64,000 nt of DNA. Origin: Paracholeplasma manati (lineage in GTDB: Bacteria; Bacillota_I; Bacilli_A; Acholeplasmatales; UBA5453). The stretch is from NCBI RefSeq assembly GCF_025742995.1, contig NZ_JAOVQM010000003.1, positions 1 to 64,000 of the forward strand, given 5' to 3'. The position numbers and the translations under genes were made by a program. Of this stretch, positions 6,618 to 17,100 are shown in pieces. Under the pieces are notes generated by a model, which did no database searches, had not been told where the DNA came from, and saw nothing but the letters and a program-made list of their open reading frames with translations. Numbering within the stretch: position 1 is the first letter of the stretch; every line of letters starts with the position of its first letter.

Positions 6618-8399
6618 ATGGATAAAAAAATGAATGATTTAATTGAAGAATTCAAGAGTAGGTATTATCCTACCATAGAGATTACTAATGAAAAGATATT
6701 TACCGCTTTTTGTATTAAATATTTTTTTTATGATGATATTTTTTCAGCAGATGAAACCTTAGAATATATTGTAGATGGTGCAAATGATGGCGGAATTGAT
6801 GCAATATTCACTGATTCTTATAGCGAAAATAATGATTTGATTATTATTCAATCGAAATATTATGATAGTACCAAACTAAGTGTTAAAGACGTAGAATCAG
6901 AGATACACAAAATATTAAAAACACTAAAAGATTTAAAGAAAAGAAACGACACTAACTATAAAAAAGAATTGGTTCAGTCGTATTTAGACTGTACAGAAAA
7001 TACGAATGAAGATTCACAAATAAAAATATATATTTTCACTTCATTCGAAGTAAAAGATAATAATACAAAGAATGGCTATTTAAAAGAGATAAAAAAACTA
7101 GAAACTGAAAACTATTCAATTGATATTTTTTTTGGCAGAGATATAATTGAACAAGTTGTACTTATCGATACAGGTAAATTTTCAGTACCTAAGGCGAAAA
7201 TGAAGATTGATAAAGTCGATAATTTTTTATCCTATGGTGATTCCATTATTGTCAATGCCTCTGCTCAATCAATTAATGAATTGTTTAAAAAATACCACAA
7301 CAAAGGGTTGTTAGCCTCAAACTTAAGATACTATATTAAGGACAAAAAGGTCGATAAAGGAATTAATCAGACCATTAAAAATGAGCCTGATAACTTTTGG
7401 TATTTCAATAATGGTATTATTATTGTCTCTTCTAACTATGAAATCAATTCAAAAGAAATTGTTTTATATGATTTTTCAATAGTTAATGGAGGACAAACTA
7501 CGGCACTTATTGGGCAAATAAACTTTTCACAAAATCAAGATTTCTTTGTGCAGGTTAAAATAATTAAAACTGTTGGTGAAACAGAAAAGGATCAAGAAAT
7601 ATTCATTTTGAAAGTTGCTGAATCCTCTAACTTACAAAAAGCAATAAAAGATAAAGATTTAATCTCTAATAAGATGGAGCAACTTAAACTTAAAAGCGAA
7701 TTATCGAAACTTGGAATCTATTATGTACTCAAGAGAGGTGAATTCATCGAGAAAAAATACAATTCTTTTGTGAAAGCTAATAGTGATATGATAGGAAAAT
7801 TGATAATGGCATCAATATTGCAAATGCCCGGAACATCTCGATCAGGTACAAAAAAAATTTATTCAGAAGATTACTATCATCGCATTTTCCCTGATGAACC
7901 TAGGACTCTACTTGCAAATCAGCTTGTTCAATTGAAAAATCATTATAATCAATATAAAAAGAATAAAAAGAGTTTCTCATCTGAGGATAAAATCTCTATT
8001 TTAGCAAATGGAGAACTACATTTTATATCGATTTTTACACTATTAACTTCAGCAACAAGGGAGTTTATTAAAGAACAGGATTATAAAAAACAAGCATTTG
8101 ACCAGAGAAAAGAATATTTATACACAAAACTTAAGCGGTATGAGAAGATATACGAAAAATCACTTGATGATGAAACAGAGATAACTTATAAAGTATTTGA
8201 CATAATATTAGATGAAATTCTTACTTATGTTTATCGCATTGAGAAAAAATCAAGGGAGCAAAACAGGGAAACTATAACAGTCGCAAATTATTTAAAATTA
8301 GACTCTGTCTATTACAACGACATTGTTCCGAGAGCATTTGAAGTTCTTCAAGAAAACGAATTATTAATGGAATATTTAATAAAATTCAATAATGTTTGA
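6618..8399 (+). CDS. AIPR abortive-infection protein with nuclease-like N-terminus
   Basis: 593 residues from the ATG at 6618. A GTG at 6606 is in frame, but GAGG at 6608-6611 serves the ATG. The central block NLRYYIKDKKVDKGINQTI...DNFWYFNNGIII and FSIVNGGQTT is diagnostic of the AIPR family (abortive infection phage resistance), often found in defence loci. The N-terminal ~170 residues contain GGIDAIF with Asp61 and IIIQSKYY with Gln78-x-Lys80, the pattern of a PD-(D/E)XK nuclease core. It is monocistronic with its own strong promoter and terminator. It stops with TGA, which supports the standard genetic code. The A+T-rich codon use matches the neighbours to either side. Mechanism of this family is not well established. 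Confidence 0.85.
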   Translation: MDKKMNDLIEEFKSRYYPTIEITNEKIFTAFCIKYFFYDDIFSADETLEYIVDGANDGGIDAIFTDSYSENNDLIIIQSKYYDSTKLSVKDVESEIHKILKTLKDLKKRNDTNYKKELVQSYLDCTENTNEDSQIKIYIFTSFEVKDNNTKNGYLKEIKKLETENYSIDIFFGRDIIEQVVLIDTGKFSVPKAKMKIDKVDNFLSYGDSIIVNASAQSINELFKKYHNKGLLASNLRYYIKDKKVDKGINQTIKNEPDNFWYFNNGIIIVSSNYEINSKEIVLYDFSIVNGGQTTALIGQINFSQNQDFFVQVKIIKTVGETEKDQEIFILKVAESSNLQKAIKDKDLISNKMEQLKLKSELSKLGIYYVLKRGEFIEKKYNSFVKANSDMIGKLIMASILQMPGTSRSGTKKIYSEDYYHRIFPDEPRTLLANQLVQLKNHYNQYKKNKKSFSSEDKISILANGELHFISIFTLLTSATREFIKEQDYKKQAFDQRKEYLYTKLKRYEKIYEKSLDDETEITYKVFDIILDEILTYVYRIEKKSREQNRETITVANYLKLDSVYYNDIVPRAFEVLQENELLMEYLIKFNNV

Positions 8400-8410
8400 G
8401 TTTACACTAA

Positions 8411-8436
8411 AAGGACATTTTTTAATGTTCTTTTTT
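8411..8436 (+). terminator. terminator after the AIPR gene
   Basis: AAGGACATT / AATGTTCTT stem (one G-T pair, T-only loop) followed by six T. Confidence 0.75.
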
Positions 8437-8485
8437 ACGTGATAATACACTACTATATTTATGTATGATAATATTCTCAACGAAA

Positions 8486-8494
8486 TGCTATAAT
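8486..8494 (+). promoter_or_regulatory. extended -10 promoter of the helicase fusion gene
   Basis: TGCTATAAT, 50 bases before the start codon, with no good -35. An A+T-rich leader follows. Confidence 0.45.
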
Positions 8495-8544
8495 TAATTA
8501 TAAGAATATGATTTTATCAAATACAAGAATTATAGGAGTGCAAC

Positions 8545-11500
8545 ATGATTGGATTCATAGACACTGAAATAAGTAAAAATAAAGTGGTTTCAGATATTGG
8601 ATGTATCAAAGAAAATGGTGAAATACTACACACCAAGAGCATTCAAGAACTGATTAAATTCACGAAGAAAGTAGATTTTTTTTGCGGTCACAATTTCGTT
8701 TCACACGACTTTATTCACCTAAACCGGATATTACCTCGAAAGTTTATCCCCTTAGAAACTACTATAGACACCTTGTATCTCTCAGCTTTATTGTTCCCAG
8801 AAAGACCATATCATCATTTGGTTAAAAACGATAAACTCGATAGTGATTCACTGAATAACCCACTGAATGACGCTCGAAACGCACAAATTTTATTTATGGA
8901 TGAAGTTGATGCATTCAATCGACTTGATGATACGCTAAAACAAATCTATTATTCGATATTAAAAGATGAACCTGGATTTTCCGGTTTTTTCAAACATATG
9001 AAATACAATCCTAAAGTGCGTAATCTTGTGGAACTAATTCAGTTATACTTTGGAGACAAAGTCTGTCACAATATCGACATCAACGCTTTGCTGAAAGAAG
9101 TTAGAGTCGAATTGGCATATTGCTTATCATTAATTACGACGAGCGAAGCAGATTCACTGATGCCTGGGTGGGTTTTAATGAACTATCCAAAAGTTGAACC
9201 CTTAATGATCAAACTTAGAAGCACACCGTGCAGACAAGGTTGTGACTATTGTAATACCCATTTAGATGCAAAACACGCCCTGAAACGCTTTTTCGGTTAT
9301 GAGGACTTTAGGAAATATAATGATTTACCACTTCAAGAACAAGCGGTTAAATCCGCAATCAAAAATGAATCTTTGATTGCTGTTTTTCCTACCGGTGGTG
9401 GGAAATCATTAACGTATCAATTACCAGCACTCTTAAGTAGAGAAAATACCAGAGGGTTAACAGTTGTTATTTCACCATTACAATCACTGATGAAAGATCA
9501 AGTAGATAATTTAGAAGACAATTCGATTGTTTCAGCGGTTGCGATTAGTGGCTTGCTCGACCCTATACAACGAAAAGAAGCTATTGAGAGAGTTGAAAGT
9601 GGATTAGCGGGCATTCTATATATTGCTCCAGAATCTCTTCGGTCAAAAACGATTGAAAGATTATTAATTAAAAGACATGTAACGAGATTTGTCATAGATG
9701 AAGCACACTGTTTTTCTTCTTGGGGTCACGATTTCAGGGTTGATTATCTATATATTGGAAAGTTCATCAAACATATTCAAGAAGTGAAAGGAAATAAAAC
9801 TTCAATCCCTGTTTCCTGTTTTACGGCTACAGCAAAGAAAAACGTCATCGAAGATATATCGAATTATTTTAAAGAACACTTAAACTTAGATATGAAAATA
9901 TACCAGACATCATCACGAAGAACCAATCTAGCTTACAAAGTGATTGATGTCACAGACGACGAAGAAAAATACCAAAAACTGAGAAGTATCATAGAACAAG
10001 AAAATTGTCCAACCATCATTTATGCTTCGAGAACGAAAATTGTAGATTCACTGTATGAGCGGATGAAAAAGGATCATTTTTCTGTTTCTCGTTTTCATGG
10101 CAGCATGGAGAAAGATGCAAAAGTAGAAGAGCAGGATAAGTTCATGAAGGGGATAAACCCAATCATGATCGCAACCTCAGCGTTTGGAATGGGTGTAGAC
10201 AAGAAAGATATCGGGTGTGTCATTCATTATCAAATTTCTAGTTCCCTTGAAGATTATGTACAAGAATCTGGTAGAGCTGGTCGGGATGAACACATTCATG
10301 CACAGTGCTATATTCTATACAATGAGCAAGATTTAAACGGTCATTTTGAATTGTTAAATCGTAGCAAACTCAACCTTAAAGAAATCCAACAAATATGGAA
10401 AGCTGTCAAAGAACTAACAAAAGTGAGGGAGAGTATTTCACAATCAGCGCTTGAAATAGCTAGAATCGCTGGATGGGATGAGAGCATACATGACTTGGAA
10501 ACACGAGTAACCACAGCGGTCGCAACACTTGAAGAAACTGGATATTTGTTGCGCGGACAAAATTCACCTCGTGTTTTTGCCAATAGTATTATGGCTAAAA
10601 CGATGGCAGATGCTGCCAAAAAAATCGATGAATCAGAATTGATTCCTGAAACTGAGAAATCTTTAACAAAGCGAATTATAAAGCTCTTAATATCAAGTCA
10701 GAGTAAAAACAAAGGTGCAGATGGCGAAGCGGAATCTAGAGTAGATTACATTGCTGAAAATTTAGGTGTAGAAAAACATTTAGTATTAAAATCGATTAAC
10801 CATCTACGTGAAATTCAACTATTAGCAGACCATAAAGACTTATCGGCTTTTTTGAAACGAACAAAAGGGTCTAGTACGGTTCAAAAAAGTTTGGATAATC
10901 AAGTTGAACTCATTCAATATATATTAAGCGTTTTATCACCAGATCAAAAATTTTATAATCTAAAAGATCTCAATGACCATGCATTAAACAGTGGTATTGA
11001 TTCCAATCTCAAACAAGTTAGAGGTATCATAAACTATTTTGCGATTAAAAAATGGATTGATTTAAAGAAAAACGGGAAAGACAATGTTTCGATTGAGTTC
11101 AACCAAAAACCTGAATATATCAAAGAGTTGATTCAAAAAAATGCGGCTATTTCGAGTATCATTATTAATTATTTATATCGATTGATGAGTGAGCAAAAAA
11201 GCAATACTGAATTCAGCACTGTTGTGTTTTCAGTACTTGAGCTTAAACAATTCTATGATAATAGCAAGGGAATGCTTGACTATAACGTTAACTTAGACGA
11301 TATAGAAGATGCACTATTTTTCATGCAACGTAGTGGAATCATTACGATTGAAGGCGGATTTATGGTTATTTATAGTCCGCTATATATTGAAAGAATTGAA
11401 AAAAATCCGCATAAACAATTCACGAAAACCGATTATGAACAATTGGATTCCTTTTATCAAAGTAGAAGAGAACAAGTACATATCGTTGGTGAATATGCCA

Positions 11501-13341
11501 GCAAAATGATTAAAAACTATCAAGAAGCATTGTTGTTTGTCGACGATTATTTTCAATACGAATTTAACGAATTTTTAGGCAAATACTTTAAAGGTGATCG
11601 TAAGAAAGATATCGAAAGAAGCATGACACCAGCCAAGTTTAAAGAACTTTTTGGATCACTGTCACCTGAACAATTGGCTGTGATCAAAGACAAAGATCAT
11701 AATCGAATTGTTGTTGCAGCTGGACCTGGTAGTGGGAAAACAAAGCTTTTAGTACATAAATTAGCATCGATTTTGTATACAGAGGACATTCGAACAGAGC
11801 AGTTGATGATGCTAACTTTTTCAAGAGCATCGGTCGGAGAATTTAAAGATAGACTATACAAACTCATCGGTGAGGCATCATATTTCGTTGATATAATGAC
11901 GTTTCACTCATTTTGTTTTGACATTTTAGGTCGAGTTGGATCGATTGATAAAACCGAAGGTATCGTTCAAAGTGCTGTTGAAAACATACGTTCAGGCGAT
12001 GTTGATCCTTCAAAGATTACTAAAATGGTATTGGTGATTGATGAAGCACAGGATATGGACCAAAATGAGTATGATTTAATCAATGAAATCATCGAGTTTA
12101 ATGAAAATATTCGAATTATCGCGGTTGGTGATGATGATCAAAACATTTATGAGTTTAGAGGTTCTAACTCGAAGTATTTCAAGGAATTAATGACAGATGA
12201 TGGTGCATTTTATGAATTATCAACGAATTATAGAAGTAAGAATAATTTGGTCACATTTACCAATCAATTCGTAAATTTCATACCTAATCGAATCAAAAAT
12301 AACCCTATTGTAGCATATACAAAAGATAATGGCCGAATTGAAGTCATTAGACATAGAACATCCGAAAATTTAATTGTCGGTATCGTCGAACAAGTCATGT
12401 TAGAGAATCCTCCAGGCAGAACTTGTATTATTACATGGAAGAACGAACAGGCATTACATGCGCTCGGTATACTTAACCTCAAAGGAATTTCAGCCAATCT
12501 AATTCAAAACAATGAAAGACTTAAAGTATTCAGTCTGTATGAAATTAGAGTTTTCATGTCATTTTTTTCCAATGATATCCATGAAGGTATGGTGTCCAAT
12601 GATACTTGGAAAAATGCGGTTATTAGATTTGATGATATCTTCAAAGATACATCTAACTACAAGATGTGCATCAGAATTATGAGAGCTTTCAGAAATGAGT
12701 ATAAAACAGCATTCTATTATTCAGATTTAGAGTCCTTCATTTTTGAAACCAATCTATCGGATTATGTTGAAGATGCACCAGTTATGGTATCAACTTTTCA
12801 CAAAACCAAGGGCAAAGAGTTCGATAATGTTTACATCCTTGATGACAATCTTTGGTTAAATGACGAGCAAAAGCGAGCGATGTACGTAGGATTGACTAGG
12901 GCGAAGAACAATTTGATTATTCATACAGTTTCAAATATTTTCAATTATTTTAAAGCTGAAAATCTTGTTGCTTCGATTAATGAAGTCGTCTACAATAAAC
13001 CAGAACGACTCATATATCAGATTAACCATGAGGACGTTGCATTAGGATACTTTAAGTTGGTTCAAAATGCCATTAAGAAACTCAAATCAGGTGATACGTT
13101 AACAATCATTGATGATGTGATGGTTAAGGATGAACGCAAAATTCTCAAATTATCTAAGAAATATAGTGATCGTGTTAGAGAATTGCTTGATAGTGGTTAT
13201 TCATTAACTAAGGCCATTGTAAAATTCATGGTTTATTGGTGGGATAAAGAAGAAGAAAAAGATTACTTGATTGTATTACCAGAATTGACTTTTGATTTCA
13301 ATATGAATAAAGAGGAAAGTCCAACAGAATCTCGAGAATAA
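8545..13341 (+). CDS. exonuclease-RecQ-UvrD triple fusion helicase
   Basis: 1598 residues, far longer than RecQ (~600) or UvrD (~720). Residues 1-135 resemble a DEDD 3'-5' exonuclease (GFIDTEIS, GHNFVSHDF, NNPLNDARNA; the third-motif His is Asn). A cysteine cluster CRQGCDYC begins at Cys229. RecQ-type SF2 helicase spans ~250-610: FPTGGGKS with Lys287, DEAHCFSSWGHDFR from 385, FTATA, QESGRAGRD. A long winged-helix-like linker follows. A UvrD-type SF1A helicase covers ~1045-1500: GPGSGKTK with Lys1065, DEAQDMDQ from 1166, GDDDQNIYEFRG, STFHKTKGKEF, YVGLTRAK. GGAGTG precedes the ATG. All motor motifs look intact, so one chain may unwind with both polarities and degrade DNA. A role in phage defence or in recombination are the two readings. 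Confidence 0.9.
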   Translation: MIGFIDTEISKNKVVSDIGCIKENGEILHTKSIQELIKFTKKVDFFCGHNFVSHDFIHLNRILPRKFIPLETTIDTLYLSALLFPERPYHHLVKNDKLDSDSLNNPLNDARNAQILFMDEVDAFNRLDDTLKQIYYSILKDEPGFSGFFKHMKYNPKVRNLVELIQLYFGDKVCHNIDINALLKEVRVELAYCLSLITTSEADSLMPGWVLMNYPKVEPLMIKLRSTPCRQGCDYCNTHLDAKHALKRFFGYEDFRKYNDLPLQEQAVKSAIKNESLIAVFPTGGGKSLTYQLPALLSRENTRGLTVVISPLQSLMKDQVDNLEDNSIVSAVAISGLLDPIQRKEAIERVESGLAGILYIAPESLRSKTIERLLIKRHVTRFVIDEAHCFSSWGHDFRVDYLYIGKFIKHIQEVKGNKTSIPVSCFTATAKKNVIEDISNYFKEHLNLDMKIYQTSSRRTNLAYKVIDVTDDEEKYQKLRSIIEQENCPTIIYASRTKIVDSLYERMKKDHFSVSRFHGSMEKDAKVEEQDKFMKGINPIMIATSAFGMGVDKKDIGCVIHYQISSSLEDYVQESGRAGRDEHIHAQCYILYNEQDLNGHFELLNRSKLNLKEIQQIWKAVKELTKVRESISQSALEIARIAGWDESIHDLETRVTTAVATLEETGYLLRGQNSPRVFANSIMAKTMADAAKKIDESELIPETEKSLTKRIIKLLISSQSKNKGADGEAESRVDYIAENLGVEKHLVLKSINHLREIQLLADHKDLSAFLKRTKGSSTVQKSLDNQVELIQYILSVLSPDQKFYNLKDLNDHALNSGIDSNLKQVRGIINYFAIKKWIDLKKNGKDNVSIEFNQKPEYIKELIQKNAAISSIIINYLYRLMSEQKSNTEFSTVVFSVLELKQFYDNSKGMLDYNVNLDDIEDALFFMQRSGIITIEGGFMVIYSPLYIERIEKNPHKQFTKTDYEQLDSFYQSRREQVHIVGEYASKMIKNYQEALLFVDDYFQYEFNEFLGKYFKGDRKKDIERSMTPAKFKELFGSLSPEQLAVIKDKDHNRIVVAAGPGSGKTKLLVHKLASILYTEDIRTEQLMMLTFSRASVGEFKDRLYKLIGEASYFVDIMTFHSFCFDILGRVGSIDKTEGIVQSAVENIRSGDVDPSKITKMVLVIDEAQDMDQNEYDLINEIIEFNENIRIIAVGDDDQNIYEFRGSNSKYFKELMTDDGAFYELSTNYRSKNNLVTFTNQFVNFIPNRIKNNPIVAYTKDNGRIEVIRHRTSENLIVGIVEQVMLENPPGRTCIITWKNEQALHALGILNLKGISANLIQNNERLKVFSLYEIRVFMSFFSNDIHEGMVSNDTWKNAVIRFDDIFKDTSNYKMCIRIMRAFRNEYKTAFYYSDLESFIFETNLSDYVEDAPVMVSTFHKTKGKEFDNVYILDDNLWLNDEQKRAMYVGLTRAKNNLIIHTVSNIFNYFKAENLVASINEVVYNKPERLIYQINHEDVALGYFKLVQNAIKKLKSGDTLTIIDDVMVKDERKILKLSKKYSDRVRELLDSGYSLTKAIVKFMVYWWDKEEEKDYLIVLPELTFDFNMNKEESPTESRE

Positions 13342-13453
13342 CTTTTCAGATAATTTATTTGTTTAAATTGAAGTATTCGACAAAAACAATTATTCCGAGA
13401 AGCCAAAAACTGTGAAAAGACACATTGATATGAGTTCGCTAAGGATAAAAAAA

Positions 13454-13972
13454 ATGACAACTAATTTGATTTTAAAAATTCGCCCTTTCACTCAAAATGA
13501 CATAGAAGACATCCACCTTTACGCATCCAACCCAATCACCACCCAATACATGTTATGGGGACCCAATACCATTGAAGATACCCAAGTTTTCTTAAACTAT
13601 GTATTTAGTCATTATTCAAAAACACCGATCACGAATTTTGAATATGGTATTGAATTTGAAGGTAAAATCATTGGTGGGATTGCTTTAATTGTAGATTATG
13701 TAGCCCAAAGTGCTGAAATTGGGTGGATTTTAAATGAAGCCTATCATCGAAGAGGTATCGTATTTCAAGCCGCCAAAGAAATGATTGCTCTCGCAAAATC
13801 ACTTGGTATGGAAACCCTTCACGCAACCGCTGATTCAAGAAACATTGCATCCTACAAACTCATGGAAAAATTGGGTATGCATCATGTATCCACCACCATA
13901 CATGGAAGATTTAATAAACTGACTGGTCAGTATGACTTGGATCAAGTGTATTATGAATTGAAACTTAAATGA
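13454..13972 (+). CDS. GNAT acetyltransferase, RimJ/RimL type
   Basis: 172 residues from the ATG at 13454, which has AAGGA at 13441-13445. An in-frame GTG at 13412 would add 14 unlikely residues. IRPFTQNDIEDIHLYASNP at the N-terminus, GIEFEGKIIGGIAL, EIGWILNEAYHRRGI (acetyl-CoA loop region) and NIASYKLMEKLGM give the full GNAT fold as in ribosomal-protein or spermidine acetyltransferases. Substrate is unknown. It marks the return to the denser codon style of the core. Confidence 0.85.
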   Translation: MTTNLILKIRPFTQNDIEDIHLYASNPITTQYMLWGPNTIEDTQVFLNYVFSHYSKTPITNFEYGIEFEGKIIGGIALIVDYVAQSAEIGWILNEAYHRRGIVFQAAKEMIALAKSLGMETLHATADSRNIASYKLMEKLGMHHVSTTIHGRFNKLTGQYDLDQVYYELKLK

Positions 13973-13986
13973 ATAAAATCCATACA

Positions 13987-14014
13987 AGAATTCGCCGTTT
14001 TGGCGAATTCTTTT
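13987..14014 (+). terminator. terminator after the acetyltransferase
   Basis: AGAATTCGCC-GTTTT-GGCGAATTCT, a perfect 10-bp stem followed by TTT. Confidence 0.85.
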
Positions 14015-14107
14015 CTATAGTAAAGTAGATATAAAATATCAATCATATATCCTTTGGATAACTTCATATTAATGTTAGAATAGAACCATAGAATGGAGGG
14101 ATGACCT

Positions 14108-17100
14108 GTGGCACTTAAAAAGAACTTATTATTAGAAGCCTTAGATCGACAAAGAGAATTGATGCGACAAGAGGAACGAAAACCGGATGGGTCTGTTCCA
14201 ACCATTTGTACGGATGAGATTCTAAGAGACATCGCCACCAAAAAACCACTCAAGGTGAGTGATTTTTTAGGCATTGCCGGTGTGAGTGAAACGTTTATGG
14301 ATAAATACGCTACACGTTTTCTCAATGTCATTAAAATCTATCAAACCATGGTCTCTGAAGAAAAAGAAGTCTCAAAAGAGGCTTATAAAGTCTTAGACCA
14401 TTATAAAGACCGTTTAACCAACATCTCAAGAACCAATCCCAATCTCTATGTGGGTCGTATGGATAAAACCCAACGATTTGATTTGACCCATGTCATGAAT
14501 GAAGAAATGTCTTTATTCTTATTATCACCCAAGAAAACCAGCTATACATTTAAAATCGAATCAGAAACCTTACTCAATCATTTGACCACCCTATATCGTG
14601 AGGTCAATAAAACCTATAAAGAAACCGGTAGCTATGACTTATACATCGCTACCCTCTTCATCGAAGGTATTTTTAAGAAAGACCTTTTCGCAATCAAATC
14701 GCCTTTACTATTCATCCCTGTCAAATTGGTTCGTGAAAAACGCGTATTTAAACTCATTAAAGATTTAGATAAAGATATCTTACTCAATAAAGACCTCGTT
14801 CTCGCAACCAACAAACTCGATCAAATATCGGTATCGATTGAAACCCCACCTATCAAAGAGTATTCAGACAAAGTCATTAAAGAAGTGGTCGTCCCATTTT
14901 ATAAGTCCCATGGATTAGACATCCACCTAGGGGATTTCAATACGTATGAACCGTTCAAGAGTGAACTCAAAGAAACCTTCATGAAAAAGAAAAAAGGTGT
15001 GTTTGAAACCCACCGCTATTTGGTCTTGGGTCGATATCAGCTCTTTTCATCGGAGCTTCAAAAGGATATGGCGGATATCCTCAAACAACACAAATACAAT
15101 GTGTTACTCGAAGGATTGATTGAGGAGTCGGGTTTAGATAAACCTGAAAAAGCCCTCAATTATGAGATTTCCAGTGGATCGATCGATGAGGATAAAATTT
15201 CATATATCAATGACTTGAACTATGCCCAAGAAAAGGTCATAGAACTCTTAAATAGAGAGAAGAAACTCGTCGTCTGGGGACCCCCAGGGACAGGCAAATC
15301 TCAAACCATCACGAGTTTGATTGCGTCATCGATCCTCAAAGGGGAAAATGTGTTGATCGTCTCTGAGAAAAAAGTGGCTCTAGATGTCATCTATAAACGA
15401 TTGAAATCTGCAGCTAAATATGTGATGTTCATCGATGACATCGAAAATAAGCCTTATTTCTATCAAAAAGTCGCGCAAATGCTCGATACGACTGCACCGA
15501 AACGCACCGTCGATAATGACATTTATCGCTTAGAAACCGAAATAAAACAATTGCTTCAAACGATGGATCAAGCGCTAGATTTGATGTATCACCAAAAGGT
15601 TCAAGACATCCCGATTTATCAGCTCTATGAACGATTCATTAAGGATAAAGATGTCCATCCAGCGTTATCACCCAAACATGTGACTCAAGCGTTCACCAAA
15701 GCCTTTGGTGGCTTGGATTTCACCGTCATCAAAGCCCTTGAACTGGCTTTTCAAAAAGACAGTCATCTTAAAAACTACCTCGACTATGAGACCATTTTAC
15801 AAACCTATCCAATGGTTAGAACGTTTGAAAAAGCCATCTCTAGAAGCAGTATCGCAGAATACACTGTTTTTCATGACGCTTTTACAACCACCCATCAACA
15901 CTACACCCAATCGGGTTTCTTCAAGAAACGAAAAATCCTTAAAACCTTCCAACAAGCGGAGGGTGCTAAACTGTTGTATCTGACCAAGAAAAAGAAGACC
16001 TCGATCCAGTACATTGAAACCATCTTTAAACACCCAGATTTAGAAACCTATCTATTCGAACACATCAAAGAATTGAATAAACTTGAAACCAAACATGACC
16101 ATTTATCGAAAAACGAACAAAAGTATTTGGATATGTTGATTCATGACCCATTATTCAAAGGAATATCAGACATCCATAAGTATCGTAGCTATCTTTTTGA
16201 TGCGCTATATACAGGCTTCTTAGAAATCTTCAAAGCGAAAAATGCGAAATACTTATACATCATTGAGGAGTACCATCAAAAACAAGCCTTACTGAATGCG
16301 AGAATGGCCGATAAACGGGCTTTGTCGATTGAATCCTTTGAAATGGAACTCTATAAACATGCCTTGGACTTATCCAACACCAAGCGGGTGATGGAAATCA
16401 AACGCGTGATGGAATTAGAACACAAACCAAGCTTAAAAGCATTCATTTCAACCTATCAAGTTGAACTCTTAAACCACATCAAAGTGTGGATGATGACACC
16501 AGAATTGGTGTCTGCCCTCATCCCACTACAATATGGGTTATTTGATTTGGTCATTTTTGATGAAGCCTCTCAAATGTATGTTGAAAAAGGCATCCCAGCG
16601 ATTTATCGTGCGAAAAAAGTCGTGATTGCGGGAGACCCAAAACAACTTAGACCTAGCGCTTTAGGGTTTGGTCGTATTTCCGACGACGATGAACTCTATG
16701 AACAAGAAGTGTATAAGGATATTAGACTGGATGCGAAAAGCTTACTCGATTTAGCTCGATACAAATACCAAGAAACGATCCTCAATTACCATTATCGTTC
16801 GAATTATGAAGAACTCATCGCTTTCTCAAACCATGCTTTTTACGACGGTAAACTCCTGGTGTCGCCAAACGCGAACCCATCGATTTTACCACCAATTGAA
16901 TACCATTATATCAAAGATGGTTTATTCGAAAAGAGACAAAATCTAACCGAAGCGAAAGCGGTTGTTCAACTGTTAAAGAAGATATTTAAAGAAAGACAAA
17001 AAAACGAAACCATCGGTGTCATCACGTTTAACAGTGCGCAGCGCGACGCTATATTGGATTTGATTGACCAAGAACTCTTCAAACAGGGGGTCTATCAATC

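Larger units (their letters stand above)
3617..13341. other. candidate defence island
   Basis: Six consecutive genes of accessory type (membrane XRE regulator, HIT, HNH, DpnI-type reader, AIPR, exonuclease-RecQ-UvrD) sit between a tnpB element and core-style genes that resume near 13454. Base composition is visibly more A+T-rich than on either side. I saw no flanking repeats, integrase or tRNA that would define its ends. Confidence 0.5.

Noticed and set aside
13412-13453. Longer start for the acetyltransferase
   Set aside because: No Shine-Dalgarno for the GTG, and the extra residues fall outside the GNAT fold; the ATG at 13454 has AAGGA.
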